Assembly: GCF_009846745.1 (NCBI RefSeq)
Contig: NZ_AQPF01000010.1
Span: 1 to 64,000 of the forward strand
DNA length: 64,000 nucleotides
Direction of reading: 5' to 3'
Source: Alloalcanivorax xiamenensis
GTDB lineage: Bacteria; Pseudomonadota; Gammaproteobacteria; Pseudomonadales; Alcanivoracaceae
A program made the position numbers and the translations under genes. The notes under the pieces were generated by a model. That model was not told the DNA's origin. It saw nothing but the letters and a program-made list of their open reading frames with translations, and searched no databases. Position 1 is the first letter of the stretch, and every line of letters begins with the position of its first letter. Shown here piece by piece: positions 62,392 through 64,000 of this stretch.

Positions 62392-62631
62392 ATTCGCTTG
62401 CAAGCAAGCTTCCCACGGCGGCTTTGTAGCATGATCTGTGGGAGACCAGCTTGCTGGCGAACGCGGCCTTTGTTGGGGGATTGGCTCGCGGGCAAACGCC
62501 CAAGCGGCTTCGTAGCCCATTGCCGTGGGAAGCGGCCTTGGCCGCGAATGCCTCCCGGGGCGTTGCCATTCGCTTGCAAGCAAGCTTCCCACTGCGGTTT
62601 CGTAGCATGATCCGTGGGAGCCAGGCGTGCT
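62392..62631. repeat. REP/BIME cluster
   Basis: Several REP-style units in alternating orientation fill the gap after the hybrid kinase: TTCGCTTGCAAGCAAGC followed by TTCCCAC twice, GTGGGAGACCAGCTTGC, and GTGGGAAGCGGCCTTGGCC with CGCGAA. It lies between convergent genes and probably ends both transcripts. No gene is present. Confidence 0.85.
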
Positions 62632-62687
62632 AGAGCTCGCAAGGCACCATAGAATCTCCCTCAGCGGCTTTGTAGCTGCCTCTGAAT

Positions 62688-63221
62688 TCAGAGAAGGGGC
62701 TCTGGCCGCGCCGCTTCCACCTTGCCGCCGCCTTCCCGCCAACCGTCCACGCCATTGCGATACCAGTACACCGAAGTGTAGCCATCGGCCGCGGTACGTT
62801 TCGCCACATTCCAGGACAACCAGCAATCCGCGCGGCAGAAAAACACCAGAGCGCGATCCTTATTGTCTTCCGTGAGCCGTTGCAGATGCCGATCCAGATA
62901 GTCCCGCCAGCGATGCTCCAGCGGTGTGTTGCCGGTGTTGGGTAACCAGGTTGCTCCGGGCAGCGTCCAATGCGGAGTGTCCTGCAAAAAACCGCCGTTG
63001 GCGTAACCAACATTGTAGACGTCGATCAGAACCACGCCGGGTTCGGTGGACAGTATGGTTTTCAATGCCTTGGTATTCAGCGTCACGGCACCTTCCACGG
63101 CCTCCGGGGTGGGGGAGCGGTAGGGCGGCAGACGATATCCTTTGGCATCGAAACCGCCGCTACCGGACGCCGGCAGCGCGACGGTAGCGACGAATAACAT
63201 GATCAGGAAACGAGTGATCAT
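62688..63221 (-). CDS. PQQ-associated CXXCW-motif (rhodanese-like) protein
   Basis: The 177-residue protein has a signal peptide (about 1-20, ending PASGS) and a rhodanese-like fold (VVLIDVYNVGYANGG; GATWLPNTG). The active-loop region reads FFCRADCWLSWNVAKR, the motif of the PQQ-dependent-catabolism-associated CXXCW family. These periplasmic proteins accompany quinoprotein alcohol dehydrogenase systems. It starts 1 bp from the upstream gene's stop, in an operon with a pentapeptide-repeat protein. The PQQ dehydrogenase itself is not in the window. Confidence 0.88.
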   Translation of the reverse strand: MITRFLIMLFVATVALPASGSGGFDAKGYRLPPYRSPTPEAVEGAVTLNTKALKTILSTEPGVVLIDVYNVGYANGGFLQDTPHWTLPGATWLPNTGNTPLEHRWRDYLDRHLQRLTEDNKDRALVFFCRADCWLSWNVAKRTAADGYTSVYWYRNGVDGWREGGGKVEAARPEPLL

Positions 63222-63222
63222 C

Positions 63223-63897
63223 TCACCAGTCCTGCGGGCAGCCGCTGCAGTTCTTCATGTAGGTGCCCTGGAAATTGGTGAAGCGTAGGCGCGCGCCAGT
63301 GACATCGGCGCCTTCCAGAGTGGACAGGTTCAACTTGGTTTCCTGCAGGTTGGCGTCGCGCAGGTCCGCATTTTGCAATTTTGATTTATTCATCCAGGCC
63401 ATTTCCAGATTGGCGGCGCGCAATGTGGCGTGTTGCCAACTGGCCCGGGTGAGACGGCCGAACTGCAGATCCGCGCCGGTGAGATCGGCGCCGTCGAAAC
63501 GCGCGTTCTGGGCGAACAGGTTCCAGCTTTGTACCGCCACCAATTTCGCCTGACTGAGGTTGGCGGAGCGCAGGTTGGTGCTGTACAGCGTGGCACGGGT
63601 CAGATCGGCGCCGCTCAGATCGGCGCGCTCCAGATTGGCGCCGCGCAAATCCGCATGACGCAGATCGGTGCCGCGCAGATTGGCGTTGCTGAAATCGGCG
63701 CCGCGTAAATCCAGGTTGGAAAGGTCGGCGCCGGACAGGTCAGCACCGGGACAATGGGTTTGTGCCTCGAGAACACAACCGTTGTGTTCCGGTGGCGTCC
63801 AGAGGTCGTCTTCGGCGGCGTGCGGGGTATTACCCAGCGTCATTGCGCCGGCGGCCACCAGAAGACTGCTTAGCAGGAGTTTGGAACGCAGTGCCAT
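63223..63897 (-). CDS. Secreted pentapeptide-repeat protein
   Basis: The 224-residue protein has a signal peptide (about 1-28, ending PHAAED) and roughly 25 A(D/N)LXX pentapeptides from about residue 50 on (GADLSGADLSNLDLRGADFS...). These predict a right-handed quadrilateral beta-helix, broken by a loop near AVQSWNLFAQNARF. It ends with a CSGCPQDW tail that could form a disulfide with CVLEAQTHC near the start. ATG 63897 follows GGGAG. It shares an operon with the PQQ-associated CXXCW protein; periplasmic function unknown. Confidence 0.88.
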   Translation of the reverse strand: MALRSKLLLSSLLVAAGAMTLGNTPHAAEDDLWTPPEHNGCVLEAQTHCPGADLSGADLSNLDLRGADFSNANLRGTDLRHADLRGANLERADLSGADLTRATLYSTNLRSANLSQAKLVAVQSWNLFAQNARFDGADLTGADLQFGRLTRASWQHATLRAANLEMAWMNKSKLQNADLRDANLQETKLNLSTLEGADVTGARLRFTNFQGTYMKNCSGCPQDW

Positions 63898-64000
63898 GAC
63901 ATGCTCCCTGGGCCCGGTTTGTGGCGGGCCGGTGTTATTGTTGTGGTGAAGGAGCGGCACCTTGAAGGGCCGCTCCTTCGCGGGTTGACGACCGCCGTTA

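Overview
The window is chromosomal DNA from a high-GC gammaproteobacterium. Gene content, REP-type palindromes and heavy investment in acyl-CoA catabolism suggest a marine hydrocarbon degrader of the Alcanivorax/Alloalcanivorax type; this is an inference from protein style, not a database match. Nearly all the DNA is protein-coding. There are three tRNA genes, no rRNA, no CRISPR array and no intact insertion sequence.

Layout. 0-20 kb is mixed housekeeping: a RimK-like ATP-grasp ligase, a DUF2157/GDYXXLXY membrane pair, a glutathione transferase, tRNA-Glu and tRNA-Gly, two unrecognised orphan genes, a decayed gene beside a tandem universal stress protein, an MFS transporter, a YadGH-type ABC exporter, queF, an AbgT transporter, a membrane adenylate cyclase with a possible coupled leader peptide, a nitroreductase/thioesterase/MAPEG operon, and tRNA-Ser with a duplicated 3' end that looks like an old attachment site. 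20-28 kb holds regulators with divergent partners (LysR/tautomerase, GlxA/DJ-1), an epoxide-hydrolase-like enzyme, a lipoprotein and a DUF1302 outer-membrane protein. 28.7-37.2 kb is a complete Liv-type ABC importer followed by an acyl-CoA ligase and an MFS carrier.

37.6-51.8 kb is the metabolic core. A leftward operon (thiolase, 17beta-HSD4-like SDR, MaoC hydratase, two unlike acyl-CoA dehydrogenases) faces a TetR regulator. It resembles a split version of the peroxisomal MFE-2 pathway with a two-subunit dehydrogenase. A rightward group (ACAD10/11-like protein, APH-type kinase, three SDRs, SMP-30-type lactonase) resembles the kinase/eliminase route for 4-hydroxyacyl-CoA and gamma-lactones. 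52-58.7 kb has a nitrilase, a degenerate sigma-54-type regulator, an aldehyde dehydrogenase, an SDR, an IclR regulator and a thioesterase. 59-64 kb has a LuxR-type response regulator, a FIST sensor and a hybrid kinase (NosP/NahK-like), then a PQQ-associated CXXCW protein and a pentapeptide-repeat protein.

The most unusual signal is not a gene. Several intergenic gaps are filled by short elements whose two ends carry 7-8 bp repeats in opposite orientation around a 50-110 bp core. The repeat word differs between loci: GTGAATA, GTTGCGT in 43 perfect copies, GGCGTCC, GCGTGCAA. In the clearest cases one arm is degenerate and the other nearly perfect. They coexist with ordinary REP palindromes but are a different class.
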